From: Castellaniella sp040276065
GTDB lineage: Bacteria > Pseudomonadota > Gammaproteobacteria > Burkholderiales > Burkholderiaceae_B
Assembly: GCF_040276065.1 (NCBI RefSeq)
Contig: NZ_JBELOI010000005.1
Location: forward strand, 173,472 to 237,471
DNA: 64,000 nucleotides
Direction of reading: 5' to 3'
Shown here: positions 1 through 8,756 of the stretch, piece by piece
Numbering within the stretch: the first letter of the stretch is position 1
How the letters are laid out: each line of letters starts with the position of its first letter
Notes under the pieces: model-generated
The model's database searches: none
Told to the model about the DNA's origin: nothing
What the model saw: the letters and a program-made list of their open reading frames with translations, nothing else
Program-made: the position numbers and the translations under genes

Positions 1-447
1 GAGGTCGTCGCAAAAGATGATGTAGCGCTCTGGGCGGCCGGCAATGAGTTCGATGATCTGGCCCAGGTCGCCCATGTCGGATTTGTCGACCTCGATCAGG
101 CGCAGGCCCTCTTCGCCGAAGGCGTCCAGCATGGCGCGCACCAGCGAGCTCTTGCCCGTGCCGCGCGCGCCGGTCATCAGCACGTTGTTGGCGGGCTTTC
201 CGCGCAGGAAGGCGAGCGTATTGCGTTCGATGGCGGCTTTTTGCCGCTCGATGTGCCGCAGGTCATCCATGTGCATGGGTGCGATGCGCGCCACCGCATC
301 CAGCCAGCCACGCGCGCCGCGGCGGCGCCAGCGATAGGCGCGGGCCGCCCAGTTGGTGGGGGGCGGAGCGGGGGGCAGCCAGGCCTCGAGCTGGGCCAGC
401 ACGCGTTGGGCGCTTTCCAGCAGGGGGTGCAATTGAGGGTCGATCAA
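1..447 (-). CDS. DUF815-family ATP-binding protein, 3' part cut by window edge
   Basis: The first 149 residues of an AAA-type ATPase read on the minus strand and run off the window. The proposed start is TTG at 447, preceded by GGAG about nine bases upstream. A Walker A motif, GARGTGKS, lies at residues 93-100 and a Walker B-like YIIFCDDL at about 142-149, which with the segment EVDKSDMGDLGQI is typical of the DUF815 family. The family has no settled function; it is usually a single-domain cytoplasmic ATPase of about 280 residues. It is divergent from ispB, with only 90 bases between starts. The family call is firm, the exact start less so. Confidence 0.8.
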   Translation of the reverse strand, partial: MIDPQLHPLLESAQRVLAQLEAWLPPAPPPTNWAARAYRWRRRGARGWLDAVARIAPMHMDDLRHIERQKAAIERNTLAFLRGKPANNVLMTGARGTGKSSLVRAMLDAFGEEGLRLIEVDKSDMGDLGQIIELIAGRPERYIIFCDDL

Positions 448-476
448 GGGAGGTCTCCTGATTTGGATTCGGAAAG

Positions 477-482
477 TATAAT
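477..482 (+). promoter_or_regulatory. Possible -10 box for ispB
   Basis: A perfect TATAAT stands out in the GC-rich gap between the divergent DUF815 and ispB genes, 55 bases before the chosen ispB start. I see no good -35 hexamer at 16-18 bases spacing, so this is a weak promoter call resting on the -10 box alone. Confidence 0.35.
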
Positions 483-537
483 CTGGGTCTTTGTGGCCGC
501 GTTTTGCGGCTGCCGCTTTCAGAAACCCGGGTTTGCC

Positions 538-1503
538 TTGAGACTCTCCGAACTGTTCGCACCCGTCGCCGACGACATGCTGGCGGTCGATGCCGTGATT
601 CGCGCGCGCCTGGACTCCGAGGTCGTCCTGATCCGCACGATCGGAGACTACATTGTCGGTGCCGGCGGCAAGCGCATGCGCCCGGCGATGGTGTTGCTGG
701 TGGCGGGTGCGCTGGGCTACCGGGGCGACGACCACCATCGACTGGCCGCCGTCGTCGAGTTCATCCACACCGCCACGTTGCTGCACGACGACGTGGTCGA
801 CGAGTCCGACATGCGTCGCGGCCGCGATACGGCCAATGCCGTGTTTGGCAACGCCGCCAGCGTCCTAGTGGGCGACTACCTGTACTCGCGATCCTTCGAG
901 ATGATGGTCGAGACCAACTCCATGGCCGCCATGGCGGTGCTCTCGGCGGCGACGACCATCATCGCCGAGGGCGAGGTATTGCAGTTGCTCAATGTGCATG
1001 ATCCCGACGTGTCGCGAGAGCGCTACTTGCAGGTGGTGCGCTACAAGACCGCGAAGCTGTTCGAGGCGGCCGCCCAGGTGGGCGCCATCATCTCCGAGGC
1101 CACGCCGGCGCAAGAGCAGGCCGCGGCCACTTATGGCAGGCACCTGGGGACGGCCTTCCAGCTCGTCGACGACGTGCTGGATTACAGCGGCGACGCCCAG
1201 GCGCTCGGCAAAAACGTCGGTGACGACCTGCGCGAGGGCAAGCCCACGCTGCCTCTGATCCGCGTCCTCGAGGTCGGCACCCCGGCGCAGCGCGATCTGG
1301 TGCGCGGCGCGATCCGGACCGGCTCGGCCGATTTCGAGGCCGTGGCGCGGGCCATTTACGACAGCGACGCGCTGGCGTACACGCGCGAGGCCGCGCGCGC
1401 CGAGGCGGACTTGGCCCTCGAGGCCCTCGAGGCCCTGCCGGATTCCGCGTATCGGGAAACTCTGGTAAAATTTTGCTCTTTCGCGGTCGACAGAGACCGC
1501 TGA
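538..1503 (+). CDS. ispB: Octaprenyl (polyprenyl) diphosphate synthase
   Basis: A 321-residue trans-isoprenyl diphosphate synthase that builds the side chain of ubiquinone from IPP and FPP in the cytoplasm. The two Asp-rich motifs are present: LLHDDVVDESD with D84, D85 and D88, and QLVDDVLDYSG with D211, D212 and D215, plus GGKRMRP near residue 41. I chose TTG at 538, which gives LRLSELFAPVADDM, the usual N-terminus and length of beta-proteobacterial IspB (about 320 residues). The frame stays open further upstream, but that stretch has no similarity to the family and overlaps the divergent gene. No strong ribosome site is visible before the TTG. Confidence 0.92.
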   Translation: MRLSELFAPVADDMLAVDAVIRARLDSEVVLIRTIGDYIVGAGGKRMRPAMVLLVAGALGYRGDDHHRLAAVVEFIHTATLLHDDVVDESDMRRGRDTANAVFGNAASVLVGDYLYSRSFEMMVETNSMAAMAVLSAATTIIAEGEVLQLLNVHDPDVSRERYLQVVRYKTAKLFEAAAQVGAIISEATPAQEQAAATYGRHLGTAFQLVDDVLDYSGDAQALGKNVGDDLREGKPTLPLIRVLEVGTPAQRDLVRGAIRTGSADFEAVARAIYDSDALAYTREAARAEADLALEALEALPDSAYRETLVKFCSFAVDRDR

Positions 1504-1557
1504 AAATAATCCCGGGGTTCTTTGGCGACAGTGTTTGCCGAGGGGCCGTTGCACCGT

Positions 1558-1634
1558 CGGGGTGTAGCTCAGCCTGGTAGAGTACTGCGTTCGGGACGCA
1601 GGAGTCGCATGTTCGAATCATGTCACCCCGACCA
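1558..1634 (+). tRNA. tRNA-Pro (anticodon CGG)
   Basis: A complete 77-base cloverleaf with encoded CCA. The acceptor arms CGGGGTG and CACCCCG pair perfectly; the D arm carries AGCTCAGCCTGGTAGAG; the anticodon stem CTGCG/CGCAG encloses TTCGGGA, giving anticodon CGG; the T arm contains GTTCGAATC. It starts 55 bases after ispB and may be co-transcribed with it. Confidence 0.97.
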
Positions 1635-1642
1635 CTGTTTCC

Positions 1643-1680
1643 AAAGCAAAAAGCCCTGATCATTCAGGGCTTTTTGCTTT
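1643..1680 (+). terminator. Rho-independent terminator after tRNA-Pro
   Basis: A perfect stem, AAAGCAAAAAGCCCTGA with its complement around a TCAT loop, ends in a run of T residues (GGGCTTTTTGCTTT). Being symmetric with A-rich and T-rich flanks, it could work in both directions. Confidence 0.9.
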
Positions 1681-1840
1681 CCGCGCCCACGCAACGCGGA
1701 TCGGTGGCGGGGCTTGGCCGGGGTGGTGCAGTGCCCCTGCGAGGTTTGGTGTGCAGGTCTTGGCGTATAAAGACAATAGTGCGCCAATCGGCGTCAAAGC
1801 CGTCATCATTGACATTTTCCGCGCCCGGACACCTGAAGCC

Positions 1841-4081
1841 ATGACTGACACCCGCGCCGCGCCCTATACCCTGTCCACCGCCTTTCCGACCTACGCCTGG
1901 ACGCTGGAAAACGGGGTCGTTCGCCTGGAGGGTCCGCTTTCCAGGCCCGTAGCGCGGCGCCGCGCGCTGGATCTGCCGCTGCCCGGGCTGCCCGAATCCT
2001 TGCGCGTGGCCCTGCAATCGGATGGCGGTGCGCCAAGCCGGCCGTTTGCCGTCGGCCGGCGCGTCGTCCAGATCATCGTCACGCAACCGGGGGCGGGCGT
2101 GCTGTTGCACGTCACGCGCCTGCATCGCTGGGAGCACCGTGTCACCACCTACCTGAACTGGCTCGAGGAAGGCATTAACGCGCTTTCCGAGGCCTTTGTC
2201 CTCTATGACGCGGACGACCGCCTGTTGATCGCCAACCCCCAGTACGCCGAGCTGTACCCCACCATCGCCGACGTGTTGCGTGTGGGGGTCACCTTCTCCG
2301 AGATTACTGAAACGGCGCTGAGGCGCGGCCAGTTCCGCTATGGCGAAGATGCCGACGCATGGCTGAACAGGCGCCTCGAGTTCCATCGCCGTGGCGAGGG
2401 GTTTTTTGAGCAGCATCTGGATAACGGTCGATGGATTCAGTTGAGCGAGCGGCGCACCCGGTCGGGCGGGGTCACCAGCATCCGGGCTGACATCACATTG
2501 CTGAAAGAGCGGGAGGAGGCGCTGAGCAGCGCCAAGCAGCATGCTGAGCGTACGTCCGAATCGATGGCCCGCTTCCTGGCCATGTTCAGCCACGAAGTCA
2601 GCAACGGATTGAACGGCCTGGCCGGCTTGGCCCAGACGCTGGCGCTGGATGCGGAATCCCCGTCGCAGCGGACCAATACACAATTGATGTTGCAATCCAC
2701 AAAGCGGCTGACGACGGTGTTGTCGGATCTGCTGGATTATCTGAAAAATGAGGCCGTGGGGGTGGCGATCCGGCTTCGCGCGACGGCGCCCCGGGATCTG
2801 CTCGACACCCTCAAGGCCGAGCTCGAGCCGCGGGCGACGCAGGGCCGCGTGCTATTGAAGGGGTTTATTTCAAAGCAGGTGCCCGAGTGGGTAGAGATCG
2901 ATCCGGGCCGCGTGCTTCAAGTGCTGGTCAACCTGACCGGCAACGCCTTGAAGTACACCGAAAGTGGCGGGGCGATCGCCGTTCGGATCACCACGCAGGG
3001 CCGGCGCCTGCATTTTGAAGTCCGGGATCAAGGCGCAGGGATCGAGCCCGAGGACGTCGGCAGGCTCTTCGAGTATTTTTCTCAGACCAGTGCGCAGAAA
3101 CCCGCCAGTTCCGGCATCGGCCTGGCTATTTGCAAGCAGCTCGTCACGGCGATGGGCGGCGATATTGGTGTCGATACCGAACCGGGGCGGGGCAGCACGT
3201 TCTGGTTCAATGTCCCGCTGCATGTGGGTGCGCCCGCACCTGCGCACGGAGAAAAGCCGGTTGCACGGGCTGATGCGGCGCTGCGTGTCGGGGTGGTGGA
3301 CGACGATCCGCTGAATCTGACGGTGGCCCACGCGCTGCTGGTCCGGTCCGGCTACGAGGCCATGGTGCTCGACGATGCGCAGGATATCGTACGGGCGGTC
3401 AAAGACCGCGGCCTCGATGTGTTGCTGCTGGACCTGATGATGCCCAAAGCCTCGGGTTTCGAGATTGCGGCACGCCTGCGGGCGCAAGCGGATCCGGTTT
3501 TTTCCCGGCTGATTGTGATCGCGCTCACGGGGAACATCATTTCGGACAATCTTTCGGCGTGCAAAACCGCCGGCATCGACGCCGTTCTGCAAAAGCCGCT
3601 CTACATCGAGCAGCTGCAGTATGCCCTGACATGGGCCGCAAGCTTCGATCGCACCGCCCGGGCGCAGGCGCCTTTTGTCTTTTCGCCGATTGTGTTGACG
3701 GCGGTGGATGACAGTGGTCGGGGTCATGCCGAGTCGGCCCTGAGGCAGCTCGAACAGGATATCGGCGGCACGCGTTTTCGGCAAAGCGTGCGCTCTGCGC
3801 GGGATCTGTTCGCACAGGCGGCGCGCCTGGCCTCGGACGATCTCGCCGCGCTACGCGGCTATGCCCATCGTGTGGCGGGCACGGCCTCGCAAATGGGGTT
3901 TCATCGCTTGAGCGACCACGCGCGGACGGTGGAGGCGTTGCTGGCTTCGTCCTCCGGGCCGGATGCGCAAGGCGAAGACATGCATCGAGAGCTGGATAAG
4001 TTGCGCAGCGCCGCCGCGGACAGTCTGCCGGTTCTGGAGCAGGCCATGCGGGGCAAGTTTGGCGCCGCTATCCAGTCGTAG
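1841..4081 (+). CDS. Hybrid sensor histidine kinase (PAS-HisKA-HATPase-REC-Hpt)
   Basis: A 746-residue hybrid kinase with no evident signal peptide or membrane span, so probably a cytoplasmic sensor. In order: a PAS-like region (about 110-230, with EAFVLYDADDRLLIANP), HisKA with phospho-acceptor H251 in MFSHEVSN, HATPase with N-box NLTGNALKYTE and GIGLAICKQL, a receiver with acidic pocket VVDDDP, D531 in LLLDLMMPK and a lysine in LQKPL, then an Hpt domain with H676 in AHRVAG. The start is ATG 1841 (MTDTRAAP); the frame stays open to a GTG at 1751. It is convergent with the OmpR-type regulator, their 3' ends overlapping by 14 bases, so they are a likely cognate pair linked by a multistep phosphorelay. 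Confidence 0.88.
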   Translation: MTDTRAAPYTLSTAFPTYAWTLENGVVRLEGPLSRPVARRRALDLPLPGLPESLRVALQSDGGAPSRPFAVGRRVVQIIVTQPGAGVLLHVTRLHRWEHRVTTYLNWLEEGINALSEAFVLYDADDRLLIANPQYAELYPTIADVLRVGVTFSEITETALRRGQFRYGEDADAWLNRRLEFHRRGEGFFEQHLDNGRWIQLSERRTRSGGVTSIRADITLLKEREEALSSAKQHAERTSESMARFLAMFSHEVSNGLNGLAGLAQTLALDAESPSQRTNTQLMLQSTKRLTTVLSDLLDYLKNEAVGVAIRLRATAPRDLLDTLKAELEPRATQGRVLLKGFISKQVPEWVEIDPGRVLQVLVNLTGNALKYTESGGAIAVRITTQGRRLHFEVRDQGAGIEPEDVGRLFEYFSQTSAQKPASSGIGLAICKQLVTAMGGDIGVDTEPGRGSTFWFNVPLHVGAPAPAHGEKPVARADAALRVGVVDDDPLNLTVAHALLVRSGYEAMVLDDAQDIVRAVKDRGLDVLLLDLMMPKASGFEIAARLRAQADPVFSRLIVIALTGNIISDNLSACKTAGIDAVLQKPLYIEQLQYALTWAASFDRTARAQAPFVFSPIVLTAVDDSGRGHAESALRQLEQDIGGTRFRQSVRSARDLFAQAARLASDDLAALRGYAHRVAGTASQMGFHRLSDHARTVEALLASSSGPDAQGEDMHRELDKLRSAAADSLPVLEQAMRGKFGAAIQS

Positions 4082-4796
4082 CAAGGGGTGGCAGGGGTGC
4101 CGCGGCCTGCGGGTCGATGCGGTATCCGATGCCTCTGACCGTCAAGATCAATTTATTCGCATTGCATTCCACGCCCAGTTTTCCGCGCAGGCGGCTGATG
4201 AGGGTGTCGACCGCCCGATCCGATTCAGGGCCGCTCGATACCGTGATGGCGTCCAGTATTTGTGCCCTGGAACAGACCCTTCCCTGAGAACGCAGTAGAA
4301 AGGCCAAGGCGTCGAACTCGGCGCGGGTCAGCCTGCAGGGCCGGCTGGTCAGGGCCGACACGACGGTACGCGACACCACGTCGACCCGCCATGGGGCGGC
4401 CTCGAGGTAACTGACCGGCGTGGGCGCCGGGCTGCGCCGCAAGAGGTTGAGAACCCTGTATTGCAGCTCGCGCGGGTTCAGTGGCTTGATCAGGACATCG
4501 GCGGCGCCCAGTTCGAACGCCGTAAGGCGGACATCCATATCCGCGCAGCCCGTGATGACCATGACCGGGATCTCGGAACGGCCCAGGAGCTTGCGCAGCA
4601 GCGCCAGGCCGTCCTCGTCGGGCAGGCCGAGGTCCAGCAGAATCAGGCCATAATTGCCGCCCGATATCCGATGCAGCATTTCGTGCCCGGTCGACACCGT
4701 TTCCACCGACCATCCCTTTGCTTCCAGGTACCCAGCAAGAATGGCGCGGAATGTTTCGTCGTCCTCCACTAGCAGGAGAGGGGTGTTGGTTGGCAT
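4068..4796 (-). CDS. OmpR/PhoB-type DNA-binding response regulator
   Basis: A 242-residue two-domain regulator. The receiver (about 5-118) has the acidic pair VEDDE, phospho-acceptor D55 in LILLDLGLPD, a threonine-containing MVITG and a lysine in LIKPL. The C-terminal winged helix (about 130-232) includes LTRAEFDALAFLLRSQGRV and LILTVRGIGYRID, standard for the family. It is convergent with the hybrid kinase and divergent from the ABC importer operon. Its own 5' flank starts with phased 11-bp direct repeats (4801-4844), the arrangement bound by OmpR/PhoB proteins, so autoregulation and control of the importer operon are likely by inference. Confidence 0.92.
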   Translation of the reverse strand: MPTNTPLLLVEDDETFRAILAGYLEAKGWSVETVSTGHEMLHRISGGNYGLILLDLGLPDEDGLALLRKLLGRSEIPVMVITGCADMDVRLTAFELGAADVLIKPLNPRELQYRVLNLLRRSPAPTPVSYLEAAPWRVDVVSRTVVSALTSRPCRLTRAEFDALAFLLRSQGRVCSRAQILDAITVSSGPESDRAVDTLISRLRGKLGVECNANKLILTVRGIGYRIDPQAAAPLPPLATTG

Positions 4797-4800
4797 CGAT

Positions 4801-4844
4801 TTTTAGCCACATTTTAGACACAATTCAGAATCATATCAGACATG
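4801..4844. promoter_or_regulatory. Four phased 11-bp direct repeats, candidate OmpR-type operator
   Basis: Between the divergent regulator and importer operon lie four consecutive 11-mers: TTTTAGCCACA (4801-4811), TTTTAGACACA (4812-4822), ATTCAGAATCA (4823-4833) and TATCAGACATG (4834-4844). The first two match at 10 of 11 positions; the last two each match the second at 7 of 11, and all share an AG core at the same phase. Tandem half-sites with 11-bp spacing are the known binding geometry of OmpR/PhoB dimers. Assignment to the adjacent regulator is inferred from position. Confidence 0.6.
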
Positions 4845-4901
4845 AATCGAAGGTACAGTGTCGATCCAGCCCTATATCTTTGAAAACTAAAGGAGACAAT
4901 C

Positions 4902-5972
4902 ATGTCTAAGCGGACCATCTACGCGCCTTCACGGCGTCAATTCATGCAGGCCGCGGCTGGTGCCGGCGTGGGCTTGCTGGCGGGCGCGTCGCCCTTCGCC
5001 GCGTTTGCCCAGCCCAGGGGCGAGCTTGTGGTGTCCAACTGGGGCGGCGACTGGAACAGCAACGTCATGAAGGCGTTGGAAACCCCCCTGCTGGAGGACA
5101 AGGGCATCAAGGTACGACGGGATTTGGCGAGCGCGCCCGCGCGCAAATCCAAGCTGCTCGCCGAGCGCAACCTGCCGCGCGGCAGCGTCGATATTGCTCA
5201 CCTGACAGACGCCGACGCCTACGAGCTGCAGGTTCAGGGCGTCCTCGAAGAGATCGACTATGACCGGATTCCCAATGCCAAGAACCTGCTGTCCATGTCG
5301 GGCATGGACAATAAGTTCTTTGCGCCTTGGGTGTATAGCGGTGTGGAGCTGATCTATCATCCCGAAAAGATTTCCGCGCCGACCTCCTTCAAGGACTTGA
5401 TGAAGCCCGAATACAAGGGGCGGGTCGGATTGATCGACCAGATTTATTTCAACTACCTGTATGCCTTCTCGCTGGTCGGCGGCGGCACCATGGGCAATAT
5501 CGAGCCGGCCTTCCCGACCTTGCTCAAGCTGAAGGAACAGGTCGACCCCAAGATCTATCCCTCGCACCAGCAACTGGTCGCCGCCATGCAGTCCGACGAG
5601 ATCTGGATCTCGGCGAACTACAAGGCGCGGGCCGCCCAATGGGAAGCGGACGGCCTGCCGGTCCGCGGCGCCTATCCCGCGGAAGGCGGCATCGCCATCC
5701 GCTTTGGCGTGGTGATTCCGAAGCGGGCGCCGAACAAGGACCTCGCCTACCACTACATCAATGAGATGCTGACGCCGCAAGCCTGCCACACGCTGGCCGA
5801 GCTGACCTACTACGCGCCCGCGATTTCCAATGTGACCCTGCCCGAAACGTTGTCCAGACAAGTGCAGTTCAGCGAAGAACAGCAAAGCCGCCTGCATGTG
5901 GTCAACTTCGAGTATGCCGCAAAGCACCAGCCGGAATGGCTTGAATGGTGGAACAAGAACATCAAGGTGTAG
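4902..5972 (+). CDS. ABC importer substrate-binding protein, polyamine/PotD-like, Tat-exported
   Basis: A 356-residue periplasmic binding protein. The N-terminus carries SRRQFMQAAAGAG followed by a hydrophobic stretch and AFAQP, a twin-arginine signal with likely cleavage near residue 36. The mature part begins GELVVSNWGGDWN, as in the PotD/PotF and family-1 solute-binding group. AAAGGAG lies eight bases before the ATG. It opens the operon with two permeases and an ATPase, and precedes a Mo-hydroxylase read in the same transcript. The substrate is not determined; polyamines are typical for the family, but the coupled hydroxylase points to an N-heterocycle or aromatic acid. Confidence 0.88.
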   Translation: MSKRTIYAPSRRQFMQAAAGAGVGLLAGASPFAAFAQPRGELVVSNWGGDWNSNVMKALETPLLEDKGIKVRRDLASAPARKSKLLAERNLPRGSVDIAHLTDADAYELQVQGVLEEIDYDRIPNAKNLLSMSGMDNKFFAPWVYSGVELIYHPEKISAPTSFKDLMKPEYKGRVGLIDQIYFNYLYAFSLVGGGTMGNIEPAFPTLLKLKEQVDPKIYPSHQQLVAAMQSDEIWISANYKARAAQWEADGLPVRGAYPAEGGIAIRFGVVIPKRAPNKDLAYHYINEMLTPQACHTLAELTYYAPAISNVTLPETLSRQVQFSEEQQSRLHVVNFEYAAKHQPEWLEWWNKNIKV

Positions 5973-5980
5973 GGTTCGGT

Positions 5981-6880
5981 ATGAACGGAGCTGCCCATCG
6001 TTCGTTGCTCAAGCCGCGCGGCCTGACCGCCGCCGCGCTGCTGGCACCGTCATCGCTAGCCGTCCTGGCGGTGCTGATAGGGCCGCTTTTCCTGCTGTTT
6101 CGCTATAGCCTGAATCAGTTCGATCCGACCGTCCTGATGGTCGAGGCCTGGTCGGCGGAAAACTACATCAAGTTCTTTTCAGACTCCTTTTACAGGGATG
6201 TCCTGTTTCGAACCATTTACATCGGGGTCGTCAGTACGTTTGTCTGCTTGATACTGGGTTTCCTGCCGGCCTACTTCATCGCCCGGACCCGTTCGGTGAA
6301 GATGAAAAGCATCTTGATCATCACGGTCATCCTGCCGCTGCTGATGGGCAATCCGGTGCGGGTGGCCGGCTGGCTGGTGCTGCTGGGCGACCGGGGCGTC
6401 ATCAATTCTGCGCTGATGTCGACCGGCGTGATCAGCGAGCCGCTGGCCCTGCTCTACACCGATCTTGCGGTCATGATCGGGACGATTTCCGTGCAACTGC
6501 CTTTCATGATCATCACCCTGCAAAGCGTGATTGAGTCGATTAGCCCCTCACTGGAAGAAGCCGCTCTGGGGCTGGGTGCCAGCCACTGGCGCGTGTTCTA
6601 TCGGGTCCTGTTGCCGCTGTCCACGCCTGGCATTGTCGTGGGCACGGTGCTGTGTTTCATGATGGGCATGAACGCGTATGCGACCCCGGTGCTGATCGGC
6701 GGGCCGACCTTCCACATGATGGCCCCCAAGGTCTACGAGCAGATCACCAAGGCGAACAACTGGCCGTTCGGGTCGGCGATTTCCGTCATTCTGATGGTCA
6801 CGACCTTGCTGCTGACGATATTTTCGTCCTGGCTGGTCGGCCGCATTTCCCAGGATCGCATGATGGCGGCTAGATCATGA
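5981..6880 (+). CDS. ABC importer permease, PotB-like
   Basis: A 299-residue inner-membrane permease with about six hydrophobic spans and the EAA loop EEAALGLGASHWRVFYRVLL that contacts the ATPase. I chose ATG 5981 (MNGAAHRSL), eight bases after the binding-protein stop; the open frame extends upstream into that gene. Its TGA overlaps the ATG of the next permease (ATGA at 6877-6880), indicating translational coupling. Confidence 0.9.
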   Translation: MNGAAHRSLLKPRGLTAAALLAPSSLAVLAVLIGPLFLLFRYSLNQFDPTVLMVEAWSAENYIKFFSDSFYRDVLFRTIYIGVVSTFVCLILGFLPAYFIARTRSVKMKSILIITVILPLLMGNPVRVAGWLVLLGDRGVINSALMSTGVISEPLALLYTDLAVMIGTISVQLPFMIITLQSVIESISPSLEEAALGLGASHWRVFYRVLLPLSTPGIVVGTVLCFMMGMNAYATPVLIGGPTFHMMAPKVYEQITKANNWPFGSAISVILMVTTLLLTIFSSWLVGRISQDRMMAARS

Positions 6881-7683
6881 AGACACCTCTGCGTACCTGG
6901 TCCTATCGCGCGGCGGTGTTCCTGTCCCTCGGGTTTGTCGTGGCACCGCTCGTGGCGGTCGTCTGGGTCAGTGTGTTTTCCAACAAGGTGATCAGTTTCC
7001 CGCCGCTGGGCTATACCTTTGGCTGGTATGTCAACGCTTGGGAACTGGTCGATTTCCGCGAAGGATTCTGGCTGAGCCTGCAGGTCGCACTTGTGGCCAC
7101 GGGCCTGGGGCTGCTGATCGGCGTCCCGGCGTCGCTGGCGCTGGCCCGCGCCGAGTTTCCGGGCAAGGCTTTTGTCAACACCCTGTTGCTGTCGCCCATG
7201 ATGGTGCCGGCGATTGTGGCCGGCAGTGGCGTGTACATTTACTTCATCCAGATCGAGCTGTTCACCGGCATACAACTGGTCGCCACGCTGCCTGGGCTCA
7301 TCATTGCGCACGTGGTCATTGTGATTCCCTGGGTCGTGCGCCTGGTGACCACCTCTTTGTTGTCCGCAAACGAAAGCATCGAAGAAGCGGCCCAGAACCT
7401 GGGCGCCACCCCGTTGACGACCTTTTGGCGGATCACGCTGCCGATTGCCCGTCCCGGCCTGGTGGCCGGCGCGCTGTTCAGCTTCATCGTCTCGTTTACC
7501 GATCTGGAGAAGTCCTTGTTTCTGGTGGGGCCGGGCCGGACGACGCTGCCGATCGCGATCCTGAACTACCTGGAGTGGAACCTGGATCCGACCGTGGCAG
7601 CGGTTGCCACCGTCCAAATTTTCCTTATTGGCTTTGCGCTGATCGTCTCCGATCGGTACGTGAAACTGAGCAACGCCTTTTAA
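6877..7683 (+). CDS. ABC importer permease, PotC-like
   Basis: A 268-residue permease, partner of the preceding one, with six predicted spans and the EAA loop EEAAQNLGATPLTTFWRITL. It starts inside the stop codon of the upstream permease and ends eight bases before the ATPase gene. Together they should form the heterodimeric channel of a polyamine/thiamine-class importer. Confidence 0.9.
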   Translation: MKTPLRTWSYRAAVFLSLGFVVAPLVAVVWVSVFSNKVISFPPLGYTFGWYVNAWELVDFREGFWLSLQVALVATGLGLLIGVPASLALARAEFPGKAFVNTLLLSPMMVPAIVAGSGVYIYFIQIELFTGIQLVATLPGLIIAHVVIVIPWVVRLVTTSLLSANESIEEAAQNLGATPLTTFWRITLPIARPGLVAGALFSFIVSFTDLEKSLFLVGPGRTTLPIAILNYLEWNLDPTVAAVATVQIFLIGFALIVSDRYVKLSNAF

Positions 7684-7691
7684 AGCCGCCT

Positions 7692-8756
7692 ATGTCTTAT
7701 ATCGAATTCAGAAACGTCACGAAATACTATAACCAGACGCGTGCGGTTGACAGCTTCAACCTGTCGATGGACAAAGGCGAGATGGTTGCGCTGCTGGGAC
7801 CCAGCGGTTGTGGCAAGACGACGACCTTGCGCATGCTGGCCGGCTTTATCTCGGTCAGCGAGGGCCAGATTGCGCTGGATGGTCGCGAGATTACGCATGT
7901 GCCCGCGCATCAGCGGAATATCGGGATGGTGTTTCAAGGCTATGCTCTTTTTCCGCACATGACGGTCGCAAAGAACGTGGCGTTTGGCCTGGAGATGCAG
8001 CGACTGAAGAAAAGCGACATCGATCAGCGGGTGCAGGAAGCCCTGTCGCGCGTTCGCCTTGGCGAGTTTGCGGACCGCATGCCGCGCCAGCTTTCGGGCG
8101 GCCAGCAGCAGCGTGTGGCACTGGCCCGGGCCATGGCGATCAACCCCGATGTGCTGTTGCTGGACGAACCTCTGTCGGCGCTTGACGCCAGGCTGCGCCA
8201 TGAGGTTCGCGCCGAGATCAGGCAACTGCAGCGCGAGCTGAACTTGACGACGCTCATCGTGACCCACGATCAGGATGAGGCGCTGAGCATGGCCGACCGG
8301 CTGGTCGTCATGAGCAAAGGGTGCATCGAGCAGATCGGCACGCCCGCGCAGCTTTACGAGACGCCCGCCAATCGCTTTGTCGCCGAGTTCATGGGAAAAA
8401 CCAATCTGCTCGAAGGCTCGCGCGTCGAGGCCGATGGCTTTCGGACCCACAGCGGCATCATGCTCAGGACGACGCAATCGGGCGGCCGGGACGCCAAGTG
8501 CCTGAGCTTCCGGCCCGAGCGTGCGCATATTGTGCCGGCGGATGCCGCCGAGGATTCCTCTCTGAATTCGCTGTCGGCCACGATACGTCTGTTTACCTAC
8601 TTGGGGCCGGTCGTCGAATGCCAACTGGGTCTGCCGGACGGGCAGTCCATCCAGGTCATGCTGCCCAATGTCTCCAGCACGACCTATACAACTTTTGCCG
8701 AGGGGACGCCCGTCAAGGTGCGCTGGTCTCCTGACGACTCGCGATTGCTGTCATGA
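7692..8756 (+). CDS. ABC importer ATPase, PotA-like
   Basis: A 354-residue ATPase with Walker A GPSGCGKTT, Q-loop VFQGYALFPHMTV, signature LSGGQQQRVALARA, Walker B VLLLDEPLSALDA and switch His in IVTHDQDEAL, followed by a C-terminal TOBE-type regulatory region (about 265-354). ATG 7692 (MSYIEFRNVT) begins the family fold; the frame is open far upstream across the permease gene, but that part is not this family. Its stop overlaps the ATG of the Mo-hydroxylase large subunit (ATGA at 8753-8756), tying uptake and oxidation in one operon. Confidence 0.93.
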   Translation: MSYIEFRNVTKYYNQTRAVDSFNLSMDKGEMVALLGPSGCGKTTTLRMLAGFISVSEGQIALDGREITHVPAHQRNIGMVFQGYALFPHMTVAKNVAFGLEMQRLKKSDIDQRVQEALSRVRLGEFADRMPRQLSGGQQQRVALARAMAINPDVLLLDEPLSALDARLRHEVRAEIRQLQRELNLTTLIVTHDQDEALSMADRLVVMSKGCIEQIGTPAQLYETPANRFVAEFMGKTNLLEGSRVEADGFRTHSGIMLRTTQSGGRDAKCLSFRPERAHIVPADAAEDSSLNSLSATIRLFTYLGPVVECQLGLPDGQSIQVMLPNVSSTTYTTFAEGTPVKVRWSPDDSRLLS

